Assembly: GCF_003937945.1 (NCBI RefSeq)
Contig: NZ_RSEC01000060.1
Location: 62,001-126,000 of the forward strand
Length of the DNA stretch: 64,000 bases
Source of the DNA: Amycolatopsis eburnea
Lineage (GTDB): Bacteria; Actinomycetota; Actinomycetes; Mycobacteriales; Pseudonocardiaceae
Reading direction: 5' to 3'
In this document: piece after piece, positions 25,036 to 34,677 of the stretch
Numbering within the stretch: position 1 is the stretch's first letter
Layout: the number at the start of each line of letters is the position of its first letter
Notes under the pieces: generated by a model
The model's input: only the letters and a program-made list of their open reading frames with translations
What the model was told of the DNA's origin: nothing
The model's database searches: none
Translations under genes and position numbers: made by a program

Positions 25036-27206
25036 TCCACGCTCGAGGTCAGATCGACGCCGGCGCCACTGCCCCGCGTCGGCGGACGTCCGCGCCGCGG
25101 CTGCGGGGCCGGCTGTTCGGCCCGCAGGGCGTCGAGGATCCGGTCGTCCAGGTCCTCGAGCTCGTCGAGGACATCGCCGATCGGGCGGCGGGCGAGGTTG
25201 GCGTCGAGGGCCTGGTCGACTTCGTCGTTCCACTCGGGGTGGAAGTGCTCGGCGAACTCGTCGTCGACGTGCAGGCCACGGATCTTGAACGGTGTCGTGC
25301 GCTGGCCGCCGAGGGTGACGGTGACGACGTGGTGGAACTGCTCCAGCTCGGTCACCGTCGCCGGCTGCACCAGCCCGCCGAACTCCCGCGCCACCGTGCG
25401 GGCGCCGTCAATCGCCGCGGCGGAGGTCATCAGCAGCGACTGGTTCTGCAGCAGCGCCCTGCGCGTCTCTGCGGCGAGGCGGTCGGGCATCTGGTTCATC
25501 GCGTGCAGCGCGACCCGGTACTTGCGCAGCTGTTCGAGAATCGCCGCGAGATAGCCGCGGGAGGCGCCGTCGACCGCGGCTAGCTCGTCGACGAACGCGT
25601 CGCACCTGCGCCGCTTCTCCACCGGGGTGTCCGCGCGGGAGCGGCCGGCCCGGAACAGGTCGTAGATCATGAACGACGTGATCAGCTTGTTCGTCTCGCC
25701 CGTGCCGCTGGTGCAGACGAACACGATCCGCCCGGTGTCCATCGCCTTGCGGACGTCGTAGGTCGTCACCGACGAGCCGAGAAACGCCGACAGCGTCGGG
25801 CTGGTCCGCAGGCGGTTGATGATGTTGGTGACGACGGTCGTCGCGTCCGGGGCCAGCTTCGGGAACGAGTCCGTCCAATAGCGACGGACGCTCGGCTTCA
25901 GCACGGGCAGGATCGTCTCGCGCCAGGTCTCGTCGTCCAGGAGCGTGGGGATCTGGAAGATAGTCGGCGCGCAGTCCGCCGGCAGCCGCATCGCGAGGTA
26001 GCAAAGCGCCTCGCAGGCCTTGGTAAGGATCGACTTCGCCCGCGGCGCGGCATCACCCCACCCGAGCGCCGCGGCGAACGAGGTCACGACCGCGTCGACG
26101 CGGTCCTCGATATCGGACTCGGTGAACCCCTGCATGCTCAACGGATTCCAACCGGGCAACCGCTTGCCCCGCCCGCGGACGTCGAGGTTCACCTCCCACA
26201 ACCGCGCTCGCAACCCCGGGTCGGAAAGGTAGGGCTTCGCGCGTTTCCAGCCGTCGGCGTGCGGGTCGAGGAACCACACACCGCCGCCCAGCCGGGCGAT
26301 CTCGATCGCCTGCACCAGGGCTTCCTCGGTCTTCCCGAAGCCGGCCTTGCCGAAGCGGGCCGAGAACAGCAGCTCGTGCAGGGGCACGCCGACCAGCCGC
26401 TCGTCGCCGTTGACGTCGGTGACGTACCCGAGCCGCACCAGCCCCGTCCCCGGCCGGTAGGTCGGCACCTCTCGCGGCGCCGGAAGCACCCAGCCGCGGC
26501 TGCGGGCGATCGCCGGCGACTGACAGCGTCCGGACGGCGGCTTCAGCAGACCGGCGATCTCGCTGGTCGTCACGAATGAGCCCGCCCGCGGCTTCGCCAG
26601 CCCGGTCCGGAAACGCCGGTCGAACCGCCGGCGCACCAGCACGGTGTCCGCGCCGAAGTGCCAGCCGAGAACCCGCGGCCCGCGAACGCGCCAGTAGTTC
26701 TCGCCGCGGAAGATGTCGAACGCCCCGATGACGCTGCGCAGGTGCGCCTGCACCCGGCCGGGAATCTCCGAGACACAGCGGATCAGCACCTGGATCGCGA
26801 ACACCGGTTCGTCGGTCACGAACTTGTTCACCACTCGTTGCGGGGAAGGTGTCGCATTCCGAGAACGGGCACCGGCCGATGTACGCGCGATCGGCAAAAA
26901 CTCGCCAAGTAGTTCCACTGCGGCGTCAGCGACTACGCCGAATGGCCGCACATCGTTTCCTCGGGAATGCGACGCGGCACGGCGAGCCAGGTGCCGGATA
27001 CGTGCCGGTGTGAGCGGGATGAGATCGAGGCAGACCTGCACCGCCTCACCGAGATCCACACGGACATCACCGAGCGCGTTCGCCAGTGTCTGCAGTGGAT
27101 CGTCCGGGCGGATCGGCAACGCACGCAACGGAAGGTGACTCGGACGCGCCAGAACGAGCTCGGCCCGTGCCACGTGCAGGTCCGATGAGGAATGCTTACC
27201 GTGCAC
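25032..27206 (-). CDS. Type IV coupling protein (VirD4/TraD-like ATPase)
   Basis: 724 aa from GTG 27206; GGAGGAG 8 nt upstream favours this start over GTG 27224. Walker A is FGKAGFGKTE (about residue 287), followed by VWFLDPHADGWKRAKP; Walker B-like CDAFVDELAAVDG lies near 535, with EQLRKYRVALHAMNQ behind it. This is the DNA-pumping ATPase that brings the processed strand to the conjugation channel. It lacks the N-terminal membrane helix expected for the family; that part is encoded upstream at 27780-28376 beyond lsr2. It is the first gene of a coupled operon with replication-relaxation and ParB-like genes. Confidence 0.85.
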   Translation of the reverse strand: MHGKHSSSDLHVARAELVLARPSHLPLRALPIRPDDPLQTLANALGDVRVDLGEAVQVCLDLIPLTPARIRHLARRAASHSRGNDVRPFGVVADAAVELLGEFLPIARTSAGARSRNATPSPQRVVNKFVTDEPVFAIQVLIRCVSEIPGRVQAHLRSVIGAFDIFRGENYWRVRGPRVLGWHFGADTVLVRRRFDRRFRTGLAKPRAGSFVTTSEIAGLLKPPSGRCQSPAIARSRGWVLPAPREVPTYRPGTGLVRLGYVTDVNGDERLVGVPLHELLFSARFGKAGFGKTEEALVQAIEIARLGGGVWFLDPHADGWKRAKPYLSDPGLRARLWEVNLDVRGRGKRLPGWNPLSMQGFTESDIEDRVDAVVTSFAAALGWGDAAPRAKSILTKACEALCYLAMRLPADCAPTIFQIPTLLDDETWRETILPVLKPSVRRYWTDSFPKLAPDATTVVTNIINRLRTSPTLSAFLGSSVTTYDVRKAMDTGRIVFVCTSGTGETNKLITSFMIYDLFRAGRSRADTPVEKRRRCDAFVDELAAVDGASRGYLAAILEQLRKYRVALHAMNQMPDRLAAETRRALLQNQSLLMTSAAAIDGARTVAREFGGLVQPATVTELEQFHHVVTVTLGGQRTTPFKIRGLHVDDEFAEHFHPEWNDEVDQALDANLARRPIGDVLDELEDLDDRILDALRAEQPAPQPRRGRPPTRGSGAGVDLTSSVE

Positions 27207-27228
27207 GGCGGGTTCTCCTCCCACGAAC

Positions 27229-27247
27229 GCGAACGTCCGACGTTCGC
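27229..27247. promoter_or_regulatory. 19-bp palindrome between coupling protein and lsr2
   Basis: GCGAACGTC (27229-27237), one central C, then GACGTTCGC (27239-27247): a perfect palindrome 22 bp upstream of the coupling-protein start and 117 bp ahead of lsr2. It is a likely operator for the transfer operon. The protein that binds it is unknown. Confidence 0.55.
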
Positions 27248-27363
27248 ACCCTCAGTCACGGCAATGAGGAGCCAGTTTTATGCGCCAATGATGGGGGTGA
27301 ATGTTCCTTTGTGCGCAACCTGTGGATACACTCAGCCGAAGCACCCCATTCCGAGGAGCATCA

Positions 27364-27759
27364 ATGGCCCAGAAAGTGCTAGTCGAGATCCTCGACGACC
27401 TCGACGGCAGCACCGCAGCCCAAACTGTCCAGTTCGGCCTCGACGGCGTGACCTACGAGATCGACCTCTCCGACGAGAACGCGTCCGTCCTGCGCGAGAC
27501 GCTGGCCCGATTCATCGGTGCCGGACGCCGCATCGGCGGCCGCAAGGTCCGCGCCGCGACCGGCCAGCCGACCGCCCCCACCGCGGCCGACCGCGAACGC
27601 AACCGGCAGATCCGCGCCTGGGCCAACGCGAACGGCTACGAGGTCTCCGACCGGGGACGGCTGTCCACCGAAGTGGTCTCCGGCTACGAGCAGGCCCAAA
27701 CCGCGGCGTCCGAAGCACCAGCACCGCGAAGGCGCTCTCCACGCAAGAAGGCCGCCTGA
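27364..27759 (+). CDS. lsr2: Lsr2 family nucleoid-associated protein
   Basis: 131 aa from ATG 27364, with GAGGAG upstream. Typical Lsr2: an N-terminal dimerisation strand region (MAQKVLVEILDDLDGS, TVQFGLDGVTYEIDLSDENA) and a C-terminal DNA-binding domain (NRQIRAWANANGYEVSDRGR) with a basic tail. Lsr2 is the actinobacterial H-NS counterpart that silences foreign DNA. A copy inside a conjugative element may keep the element quiet or hide it from host control. It sits on the opposite strand between two parts of the coupling-protein gene. Confidence 0.9.
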   Translation: MAQKVLVEILDDLDGSTAAQTVQFGLDGVTYEIDLSDENASVLRETLARFIGAGRRIGGRKVRAATGQPTAPTAADRERNRQIRAWANANGYEVSDRGRLSTEVVSGYEQAQTAASEAPAPRRRSPRKKAA

Positions 27760-28376
27760 GAGATCACCGCGTTCCTGCCGTCGGTGGGAGGTGACATCAC
27801 CCTCGCCGCCGACGGAGGAGGTTTCGCCCTCGGACGTCACCCGCCGGATTTCAACGTCGGGGTAGCTGAGCTTGTTGAGCACGCCGGTCACGGACTCGCG
27901 CCCCTCCACGCTCATCACCATCTTCCCGAACTCCGGGTCCGTGCCGAACCGGATCCGCACCCCGACCACCGATCGCGGCACCCACCCGTGCACCGGCCGC
28001 ACGCGCCCCAGCTGGTGCGCGAACGCCAGCACCGCCTGCGGCGACGGGTCGAAGGTGGTCGTCGGCAAGAGGTCGAACCGGACACGGGAGCGGAGGTGGT
28101 GGGAACGAAGGTGTCGGTGGAGGACGAAGACCGCGATCAGGATCGCGACCGCGGCGGTGGTCACCCACCAGAACGCGCCGCTCGTGAGCACGTCGCCCAG
28201 ACGGAGCGCCTTCGGCGCACTGTTTCCCAGCATGGCCTGACGGCCATGCGTGCCGGGGAACATGTCGGCATTAGGAGCCATGCTGAAAACCGAGCGCTGA
28301 CCTCGCGAAAGTTGGTCCCGCGCGGCGCGAGCCAACGCGCTGCCAACGTCGATGCCGATGATTGTTCCGATCGTCA
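27379..28376 (-). CDS. Separated N-terminal part of the coupling protein
   Basis: From ATG 28376 the frame encodes a short cytosolic start, one membrane helix (FWWVTTAAVAILIAVFVL, about residues 69-86) and a conserved domain (VRFDLLPTTTFDPSPQAVLA, VRIRFGTDPEFGKMVMS, VLNKLSYPDVEIRR). After about 27790 the frame runs on, antisense to lsr2, to a TAG at 27379; that tail is not credible as native protein. From memory of related actinobacterial elements, this domain sits at the N terminus of the coupling ATPase. The gene therefore looks split by a ~550-bp lsr2 insertion. It could still act as a separate membrane anchor. Confidence 0.5.
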
Positions 28377-28471
28377 TGGCTCCCCGCCTCCCGCACTGGC
28401 TCCTGCTGCGAGACGAGACACGGAGGCCGTCCACACCTGACGATGCAGAGGCTGGCTCGCGATGACGGTTC

Positions 28472-28996
28472 GTGGTCGGGCACGATGGTCGGGTGCGTAC
28501 GGAGCCTGGCTGCAAGAGCTCGCGCGATCACTTGCTCGAATCGCTGCGCTTGTTCGCACACATCTACCCTGCGCTACCAGGTCGCCGGTTCCGCAGCGTG
28601 GAGGATCTCGTTCTCACCTACGGCCGCTGGTTCACGCCGAGCCGCCTGCCGATCGACCGCCCCACGGGCTCCCTGCAACGATGCTTCGCTAACGCGGCCA
28701 GGCACAGCTGCGAGTACGACCTGTTCTACGTCGAGGGCTACGCGACAGCGAACTCGGCCGCACCATTCCCGCACGCCTGGTGCTCCCGCCCGGACGGAAC
28801 CGTCGAAGACCCCACCTGGAACGGCGACGGCACCAACTACTTCGGCATACCGTTCACCGCGGATTTCATCCGAAGTCGTGACCTGCGGCGCGAGAACGGG
28901 CCCCTGCTCTTCGACCAGCACCTAACCGGTTGGCAGCTACTCCACGGCGGCATCCCGGACGGCGCGATCGCCGCGGTCGGTCAGCCCCACAGCTAG
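28472..28996 (+). CDS. Hypothetical protein of phage/element type
   Basis: 174 aa from GTG 28472; GTG 28493 is also possible. The central part has YDLFYVEGYATANSAAPFPH, then AWCSRPDGTVEDPTW and YFGIPFTADFIR. The H/C/D residues in this block recall small papain-like or phage-encoded families of unknown function. It is the only plus-strand gene besides lsr2 within the transfer region, and ends 9 bp from the end of the convergent NlpC/P60 gene. Confidence 0.65.
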   Translation: MVGHDGRVRTEPGCKSSRDHLLESLRLFAHIYPALPGRRFRSVEDLVLTYGRWFTPSRLPIDRPTGSLQRCFANAARHSCEYDLFYVEGYATANSAAPFPHAWCSRPDGTVEDPTWNGDGTNYFGIPFTADFIRSRDLRRENGPLLFDQHLTGWQLLHGGIPDGAIAAVGQPHS

Positions 28997-29005
28997 GTTC
29001 CCGCG

Positions 29006-30019
29006 TCACGCGGAACTTGCGGGCCGCGTCGCGCCCACAGGGCGGCCGATGGCGTCGACGCGGACCGGCTTGCCGAAGTCCGGCGCGTTGATCATCATGC
29101 CGGGCGAAAGGACGAGCCCGACGTGGGTGATGTGGTTGCTGCTCGTGCCGAAGAAGACGAGATCCCCGGGTTGCAGCTGATCGAGGGCGACCCGAGGGCC
29201 GGCGCCGTACTGGGTTTGCGCGGTTCGGGGCAGATCGATTCCAGCTGCTCCGTAGGCCGCCTTGACGAGACCGGAACAGTCGAATCCCCGGTCGCCGTTC
29301 GCCGGGCCGTCGCCGCCCCAGACGTACGGCAGGCCGAGTTGCTCGCAGGCGAACTCGATCGCGGTCCTGACGGCCTTGCTCGACGTTCGGATCGACGTGC
29401 AGTCGCTCCCGCGAGCCGCGCGACGGTATGTGTCCGCTTGGTCAAGGACCTTCTTCACGTACCACTCGGCGTGGTTGTAAGCGAAGATCGCGGCGCGGAA
29501 GTCGCGGCCATCGCGGGCGCCGGAGTCGCAGAGGTAGGCCGCCGCCGCGTAGATCGCGTCATGCGGGTTGTACCGAGACGGCGGGTGCGCGCCGCCGGGC
29601 GGGATCGGGTGACGAGCGACGACACCGTCGAAGGTCGACTGGAGGAACTGCATCGGACCGCCGGCCTTGGCGCTGTTCACCCCGCTGTGAACGCCGGGCA
29701 GCGGGGAACGACCGTGGTCGGTTTCGACCTTGCCGATGGCGGCGAGGATCGACCAGTCGAGGCCGGGACAGGTCTGCGCGGCCTGGCGGTAGAGAGCGAG
29801 GTACTCAGCCGGGATGTCCGCCACAGCTCCGGCAGGGGCAGCCGCCGAACTGGTGTCGCTGGTCCCGGTCAGCGCGGTGAGAAGGAAGACGACGATGAGC
29901 ACGCAGATGGCGGGCGGACCAAGGAGCAGCAGCGCAGCGACGCAGCCCCACCGGCCAGGGTGCTCACGGAGGTGTTCTCGCGCGCACTCGGCGGCGCGCA
30001 GCGCGAGTAGCGGGTTCAT
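29006..30019 (-). CDS. Conjugation peptidoglycan hydrolase (SLT + NlpC/P60)
   Basis: 337 aa from ATG 30019, overlapping the VirB6-like stop (ATGA). One membrane helix at about 28-51, then a lytic transglycosylase-like domain (ILAAIGKVETDHGRS with E99; GPMQFLQSTF; AYLCDSG) and a C-terminal NlpC/P60 endopeptidase with C248 (FDCSGLV) and H299 (NHITHVGLV). The enzyme cuts glycan and peptide bonds of the wall to let the conjugation channel through, like VirB1/TcpG. Location: membrane-anchored, facing the wall. Confidence 0.88.
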   Translation of the reverse strand: MNPLLALRAAECAREHLREHPGRWGCVAALLLLGPPAICVLIVVFLLTALTGTSDTSSAAAPAGAVADIPAEYLALYRQAAQTCPGLDWSILAAIGKVETDHGRSPLPGVHSGVNSAKAGGPMQFLQSTFDGVVARHPIPPGGAHPPSRYNPHDAIYAAAAYLCDSGARDGRDFRAAIFAYNHAEWYVKKVLDQADTYRRAARGSDCTSIRTSSKAVRTAIEFACEQLGLPYVWGGDGPANGDRGFDCSGLVKAAYGAAGIDLPRTAQTQYGAGPRVALDQLQPGDLVFFGTSSNHITHVGLVLSPGMMINAPDFGKPVRVDAIGRPVGATRPASSA

Positions 30020-32046
30020 CGCCGGTCCGCGGAGTTGCCGAGACGGTCACGCAGTCGCTGAGCCCACGGAGTCGCTGGCGGGAGCATCGCCGGTGGCAAC
30101 GGTGGCTCGCCCGACGGCTTCGGGAGGAATCCACGGCCGCGAGCCGCGGTACCGAGGTTGGTGCCGGTGAACTCCGGCTTTCGTCCGGCGACCGGCGGCG
30201 TCACCCTGCCGAGCTCACCGGCGAGGTACGTCGACGGCTCCTGCTTCTGCCGGCCTGAGCGGTCACCGAGCGAGCCGAGCACCATGGTCGCGGCATGCCA
30301 GGCCGGTACGACACCCGTCGCCGCGCCGAGGTTGCCGGCGTACGCGGCCGTATAGGTCTTCGCGGTTTCGGCACGACGAGCCAGCGCAGCCTTGGCGACA
30401 CCGGCTTTCGCGGTGAGCGCGGTCTGCGCCCGATGCGCGGCTTGCGGCCAGGAGACCGGCGCCCCGACGGTGTACTTGAGCACCTTCCCGCCGGCCTGCC
30501 CGCCGACGCGGCTGGCGGCGACGAGGCGGTCCTTCAGCTGGCCGACCGGGGCGAGCGTCTCCGCGAACGCCGACGTCCCGGCCCTGACCGTGCGGGCGAG
30601 CCGATCCGGGCCGGCGGGGACGACCGGCGCCGGCAACGCCTTCGAGGCGCGGCGTGGCCTGCCGAGCCGCTGCAGCCGGGAGTTGAGCTGGCCGCGGACG
30701 CGCTGGAGGTTCGCGGCCAGGCGTTTGCGGAACAGGAAACCGGAGAACACGACCAGGTCGATGACCGCGAACCGGACCAGCTGCGGGCCGAGGTCGGCCA
30801 CCATGAGCGTGCGCAGCAGCACGGTCATCACAGCGAGGAAAATCATGCCGGCCAGGAGCCGGGCGATGGTCGCGGCGATCGAACTGATCCGGTAGGCGAG
30901 CTGGTGCTGCAGCGACGGCACCAACGCGGCGACCAGGGCGAGTGCGAGCAGGAGGCCCTCGAACAGCAGCAGGTACGGGGCGAGGACCTGGACGGCGTTG
31001 AGGCAGATCACCAGAATCGCGAACAGGAGCATCGCGATCGCGTACAGCCAGGCGCCGAGGGCACGGTCGCCGTCGGCGACCTCGTTGTACCTGCCGTAAT
31101 CCCCAGGGCAGCCATCAAGTTCGCGGGCCTGGGTGCTGTCGTCCTTGCCGGACCATGGCCCTTCGTCGAGCACCCTTTTGACCGAGTACTGGCACGCACC
31201 GCCGACGCCCTTGACGCGGCTGATCGGCGTGCCGTAGTTGAGCGTCTCCCACGGGGTGATCAGCAGGCTGTCGATGAACGCTTGGCCGATCGGCGCGGCC
31301 GGATTCCCCGTGCCGCCCGGGTCTTGGCCCATGATGACGCTGGAGACGTCGGCGCCCAGGTCGCGAGACAGCGACAGCACGCCGTCGTCGCCGATGAGGA
31401 AGTCGACGGGATGGGTGAGAATCGCGATGGCGAGGACGTTGACCGCGATGGTGGACGCGGTTTCCCGCCACGCTCTCGAGGTCAGGCCACGGGCGAACAG
31501 CAGGCCGAGATAGCAGGTCGCGACGAGCAGCGCGATCTCACGCAGCTTCAGCTCGCCGATGACGGAGGTCTGCCAGATGCCTTCGAGGCTGCGAGCCGGC
31601 GCCTTGATCCAGTCGAAGACCTGGGTGGAGGCGGCCCATTCGGTGAACCAGACCGAGAACCCGACCGCGTACTTGCCGACGGCGAAGCCGATGTTGCCCA
31701 GCCACAGCCAGATCGCCGGCATCGGATTGTCCAACAGGCCGGGCAGGTTCGCGAAGAGGTCGTAGTTGTGGAGATCGCGGCCGTAGCCGTCATCGATGCT
31801 GAATATCCCGCCGAGGTGAACGTGGTGCCCGGGATCGTCCTGCAACGGCAGCGGCGGCGCTTCCGGGTCCGGCTTCGGTGGTGGCGTCTGGTTTCCGGGA
31901 ATCCACAAGCAGGTCGGGTACGGTTCACACGGGTTCCGCGGCAGCGGAACTGTTTGGCCATCTGCTTCCCGGGGCGCGAGAAGTCCAATAAGGACGACGA
32001 CCCCAGCGATAGCGAGCGCACGAGTTCCGCCGGTGCTCAGCCTCAT
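30016..32046 (-). CDS. VirB6/TrbL-like conjugal transfer membrane protein
   Basis: 676 aa from ATG 32046. A signal peptide (ALAIAGVVVLIGLLAPREADG) precedes a periplasmic-type region with paired cysteines (NPCEPYPTCLW), then at least five or six membrane helices (for example LREIALLVATCYLGLLFARG, LLLFEGLLLALALVAALVPS, LLAGMIFLAVMTVLLRTLMV) and a long basic cytoplasmic tail rich in Ala/Arg and Pro. This layout matches the polytopic channel subunit of Gram-positive type IV secretion. It is coupled to the NlpC/P60 gene. Confidence 0.78.
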   Translation of the reverse strand: MRLSTGGTRALAIAGVVVLIGLLAPREADGQTVPLPRNPCEPYPTCLWIPGNQTPPPKPDPEAPPLPLQDDPGHHVHLGGIFSIDDGYGRDLHNYDLFANLPGLLDNPMPAIWLWLGNIGFAVGKYAVGFSVWFTEWAASTQVFDWIKAPARSLEGIWQTSVIGELKLREIALLVATCYLGLLFARGLTSRAWRETASTIAVNVLAIAILTHPVDFLIGDDGVLSLSRDLGADVSSVIMGQDPGGTGNPAAPIGQAFIDSLLITPWETLNYGTPISRVKGVGGACQYSVKRVLDEGPWSGKDDSTQARELDGCPGDYGRYNEVADGDRALGAWLYAIAMLLFAILVICLNAVQVLAPYLLLFEGLLLALALVAALVPSLQHQLAYRISSIAATIARLLAGMIFLAVMTVLLRTLMVADLGPQLVRFAVIDLVVFSGFLFRKRLAANLQRVRGQLNSRLQRLGRPRRASKALPAPVVPAGPDRLARTVRAGTSAFAETLAPVGQLKDRLVAASRVGGQAGGKVLKYTVGAPVSWPQAAHRAQTALTAKAGVAKAALARRAETAKTYTAAYAGNLGAATGVVPAWHAATMVLGSLGDRSGRQKQEPSTYLAGELGRVTPPVAGRKPEFTGTNLGTAARGRGFLPKPSGEPPLPPAMLPPATPWAQRLRDRLGNSADRR

Positions 32047-32097
32047 CCGCCCTCCTCGGCCCGGTCTCTCCTGAGACAGGGCACGCGAGGCCGGTCT

Positions 32098-34677
32098 TCA
32101 ATGCGCCCGGTGGCCTCGGGACACGTCGGGGGTCGTCAGAACGGCGTCCGGCAGCGTGCGGTACGGCTGGATGAGGACCTTGACCTTGCCGATCCGTCCA
32201 CTGTGGTCACGGGCCAGAAACTCCCCCGCACGAGCGCGTCGCTCGTCCTCGCCGCCGGCCGGGTTGAGCGGCGAGAGGTCTTTGGTTACGACTTCGTGGT
32301 AGCGGGCGTCCGCGGGATCGACGCCGAGCCACGCCAGGCCGCTGCGAGCGAGACCGTCGTCGCGGTGGCGGCCGAGGAACCGCACCGCGATCAGGCCGCG
32401 CAGGACCTCGTCGCCGAGGTCTTTCGGTGCGTGGGAGCCGAACGCGGCGTCGGCGCCGTGCTTGCGGCCGTCGCGGACGAACTCCAGGGCGATCTGCTGG
32501 CCTTCGGGGGTGCCGGTGACGTTGTAAGCCTCGTCGCAGATGAACTCGCCCCACCGGCCCGGGGTGAAGCAGATCTCCTTGGCGATCGCGGCGATCAGCA
32601 GGTGGAAAGCGCGACCGAAGAGCTTGCGCGGCGAGATCCGCGCGGCCATCCGCTCGTTGCTCATCTCCAGCGCACTCGGCAACGGGATCTCGTTGGTGCA
32701 GAACACGACCATGTCAGCGCCGAACAGGTCGACCGGCGTGAGGTCGGGGTCGAAGATCGGGCGGGTGATCGGATCACGCCGCAGCCGCTCGAGCCGGTCG
32801 GCCAGCGCCCGGGCGGCCGGGTCGCGGGCGCCGTGCTCGCGGAGGGTGTCGACAAGTCGGTTGCTGGAGGCGTCCGGGTGGCCGCTGACGTCGTCGAGGC
32901 CGCGGCCGAGCGCGTCCCGCTCCGGGGAGTTGGACTCCAGGTCCAGCCACGAGGCGAAGAACGTCTCGGCGATCCCGGTGCTGGACTTGCCGGGGGTGCG
33001 GAAGACGCGCAGCGGGTCGCAGGAGTGCCGCAGCTCGGCCGCGGCGGGCCGGTCGTCGAGGCTGGGGTCGATGATGTCGACGATCTGGGCGTTTCCCGGC
33101 AGCGCGGCGGCAACCGGTGCCCATTCGCGGCTGCGGGTCCGGTCGATGACGATCACCCGCCCGTCGATCATCAGCCGCACGACCGCGGCAACGTTCTTCA
33201 AGATCACCGACTTGCCCGCGCCGAGCTCGCCGATGACCGCGATCCCGCCGGACGAGTCGTGCGTCGGGCCGTAGGTCGGGTCGAGGAGGAACGGGGTGGT
33301 GGCGCCGCCGTCGACGGTCAGCCCGAACAGCGCGCCGGTGGGGTCGCCGAAGTCGGTCGCCGAGACCGGTAGCAGCATGGCGGCGTCGGTGGCGAGGAGG
33401 TTCTGGCTGCACTCGCGCAGCACCATCGGTGTCCGGCTGCCCGGCAACATCGCCTGATACAGCTGCCGCTGCCCACCCAGCGGGCGTTCCCATCGGTACT
33501 CACCGCCGAGGAACGCCTGCCGCAGCGCTTTGGCGCGGGCGTCGGCGTCGCGGGCGGTCGAACCCCAGACGCAGGCCACGATGCCGACCTCGAGGTCGAT
33601 CTCGGTGGAACTGGCGCCGAGGCGGGCGTTCTTGTGCTGGATCTCCTCCTGCGCCGAGATGACGTCCGCCGGGACGCCGGCGGTGTCGCCGGCGTGCTCC
33701 TCGTCCTGGCTCATCAGGTCCCGGGTCCGGCGCCGGTTGACGGCGCGGGCGTCCTCGTTCGAACGGGCGGTGATCCGCAGCGCGTAGTCGACGCCGAACC
33801 CGATGTCGGCCAGCCGGGCCAGGATCTCGTGGCCGGGGAAGGTGAATGCCCGCGGCATCTCGGCCAGCACGAGGAAGCCCTGGTAGCTGGCGGCCGCGCC
33901 GTCGTCGTGCGGGGTCACGCACTTGAGGAACCGGCGGTTCAGCAACCCGAGCGGTCCCCAGCCCTGCCGATCCTCGGGCGCGTCCGTCCGACCACCTTCG
34001 TCGAACACGCAGCTACGCAACATCGTCAGCCGAGCGCGCCCACTCCCCCGCCGCACGGCGATGCCGGTGTTGTGGACGGCACCGGTCCGCTCGAGCTGCG
34101 GCTCGTCCAACCCACGGACCGCGGCGCGGGTGAGCCACCACAAGAGCTCCGCCTCCGTCGCCGACCGGAACGGCACCGCTCCACCGAGCTCTTGGGCCGC
34201 CACCCGCGCCCGCTCCCGCCCGGCCGCCACCGCGCTGGCGGAGGCTGGCCGAGCGGGCAGGCCGAGCAGCTCGCCGACCGCGGCGGCCATCGCGCGGGTC
34301 GTCGCGCCGGCGGCGTCTTTCCAGCCGTGGCCGGTGAGGGGTTTGGCGAGCCAGAAGCTGCGGCCGAGGACGTCAAGGTCGTCGAGTTGGTCCCAGGCGT
34401 TGTGGACGGTCTCGGCCCAGTGCGGGTTCGCGTCCAGATCGATCCCGTCGAGACAGCGCCGCACAATCGCGTGCGGCTGGACCTGCTCGCACAGCGATGC
34501 GATCATCACCTCGCCGCGCAGCGACTTCATCAGCGTCACCGTGCGGTCGTACAGCTCCCGCAGCTGCCGCCCGGTGGACCGGGCACTCTCGTGCGGCAGC
34601 ACCCGCCACACCGCCCACACCGAGCCGTCGACGCAAAACAGCAGGTTGCCCGCCACGTCGGTCACCGGAGACTCCAT
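32098..34677 (-). CDS. VirB4-like conjugation ATPase
   Basis: 859 aa from ATG 34677; stop and start overlap the upstream gene (TGATG), and the frame above it is antisense-like. The N-terminal 400 residues form the VirB4 N-domain; Walker A is VIGELGAGKSVILKN (about 480), with VIDRTRSREW after it, and Walker B GEFICDEAYNV near 711. VirB4 is the universal ATPase of type IV secretion, powering pilus or channel assembly. It ends with RGHRAH. It stands between the PrgI/VirB3-like and VirB6-like genes, as usual. Confidence 0.88.
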   Translation of the reverse strand: MESPVTDVAGNLLFCVDGSVWAVWRVLPHESARSTGRQLRELYDRTVTLMKSLRGEVMIASLCEQVQPHAIVRRCLDGIDLDANPHWAETVHNAWDQLDDLDVLGRSFWLAKPLTGHGWKDAAGATTRAMAAAVGELLGLPARPASASAVAAGRERARVAAQELGGAVPFRSATEAELLWWLTRAAVRGLDEPQLERTGAVHNTGIAVRRGSGRARLTMLRSCVFDEGGRTDAPEDRQGWGPLGLLNRRFLKCVTPHDDGAAASYQGFLVLAEMPRAFTFPGHEILARLADIGFGVDYALRITARSNEDARAVNRRRTRDLMSQDEEHAGDTAGVPADVISAQEEIQHKNARLGASSTEIDLEVGIVACVWGSTARDADARAKALRQAFLGGEYRWERPLGGQRQLYQAMLPGSRTPMVLRECSQNLLATDAAMLLPVSATDFGDPTGALFGLTVDGGATTPFLLDPTYGPTHDSSGGIAVIGELGAGKSVILKNVAAVVRLMIDGRVIVIDRTRSREWAPVAAALPGNAQIVDIIDPSLDDRPAAAELRHSCDPLRVFRTPGKSSTGIAETFFASWLDLESNSPERDALGRGLDDVSGHPDASSNRLVDTLREHGARDPAARALADRLERLRRDPITRPIFDPDLTPVDLFGADMVVFCTNEIPLPSALEMSNERMAARISPRKLFGRAFHLLIAAIAKEICFTPGRWGEFICDEAYNVTGTPEGQQIALEFVRDGRKHGADAAFGSHAPKDLGDEVLRGLIAVRFLGRHRDDGLARSGLAWLGVDPADARYHEVVTKDLSPLNPAGGEDERRARAGEFLARDHSGRIGKVKVLIQPYRTLPDAVLTTPDVSRGHRAH

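Noticed and set aside
30295..33372. Plus-strand open frame of 1025 codons
   Set aside because: It is antisense to the VirB6-like and VirB4 genes, which carry clear motifs, and its composition is that of reverse-strand codon bias.
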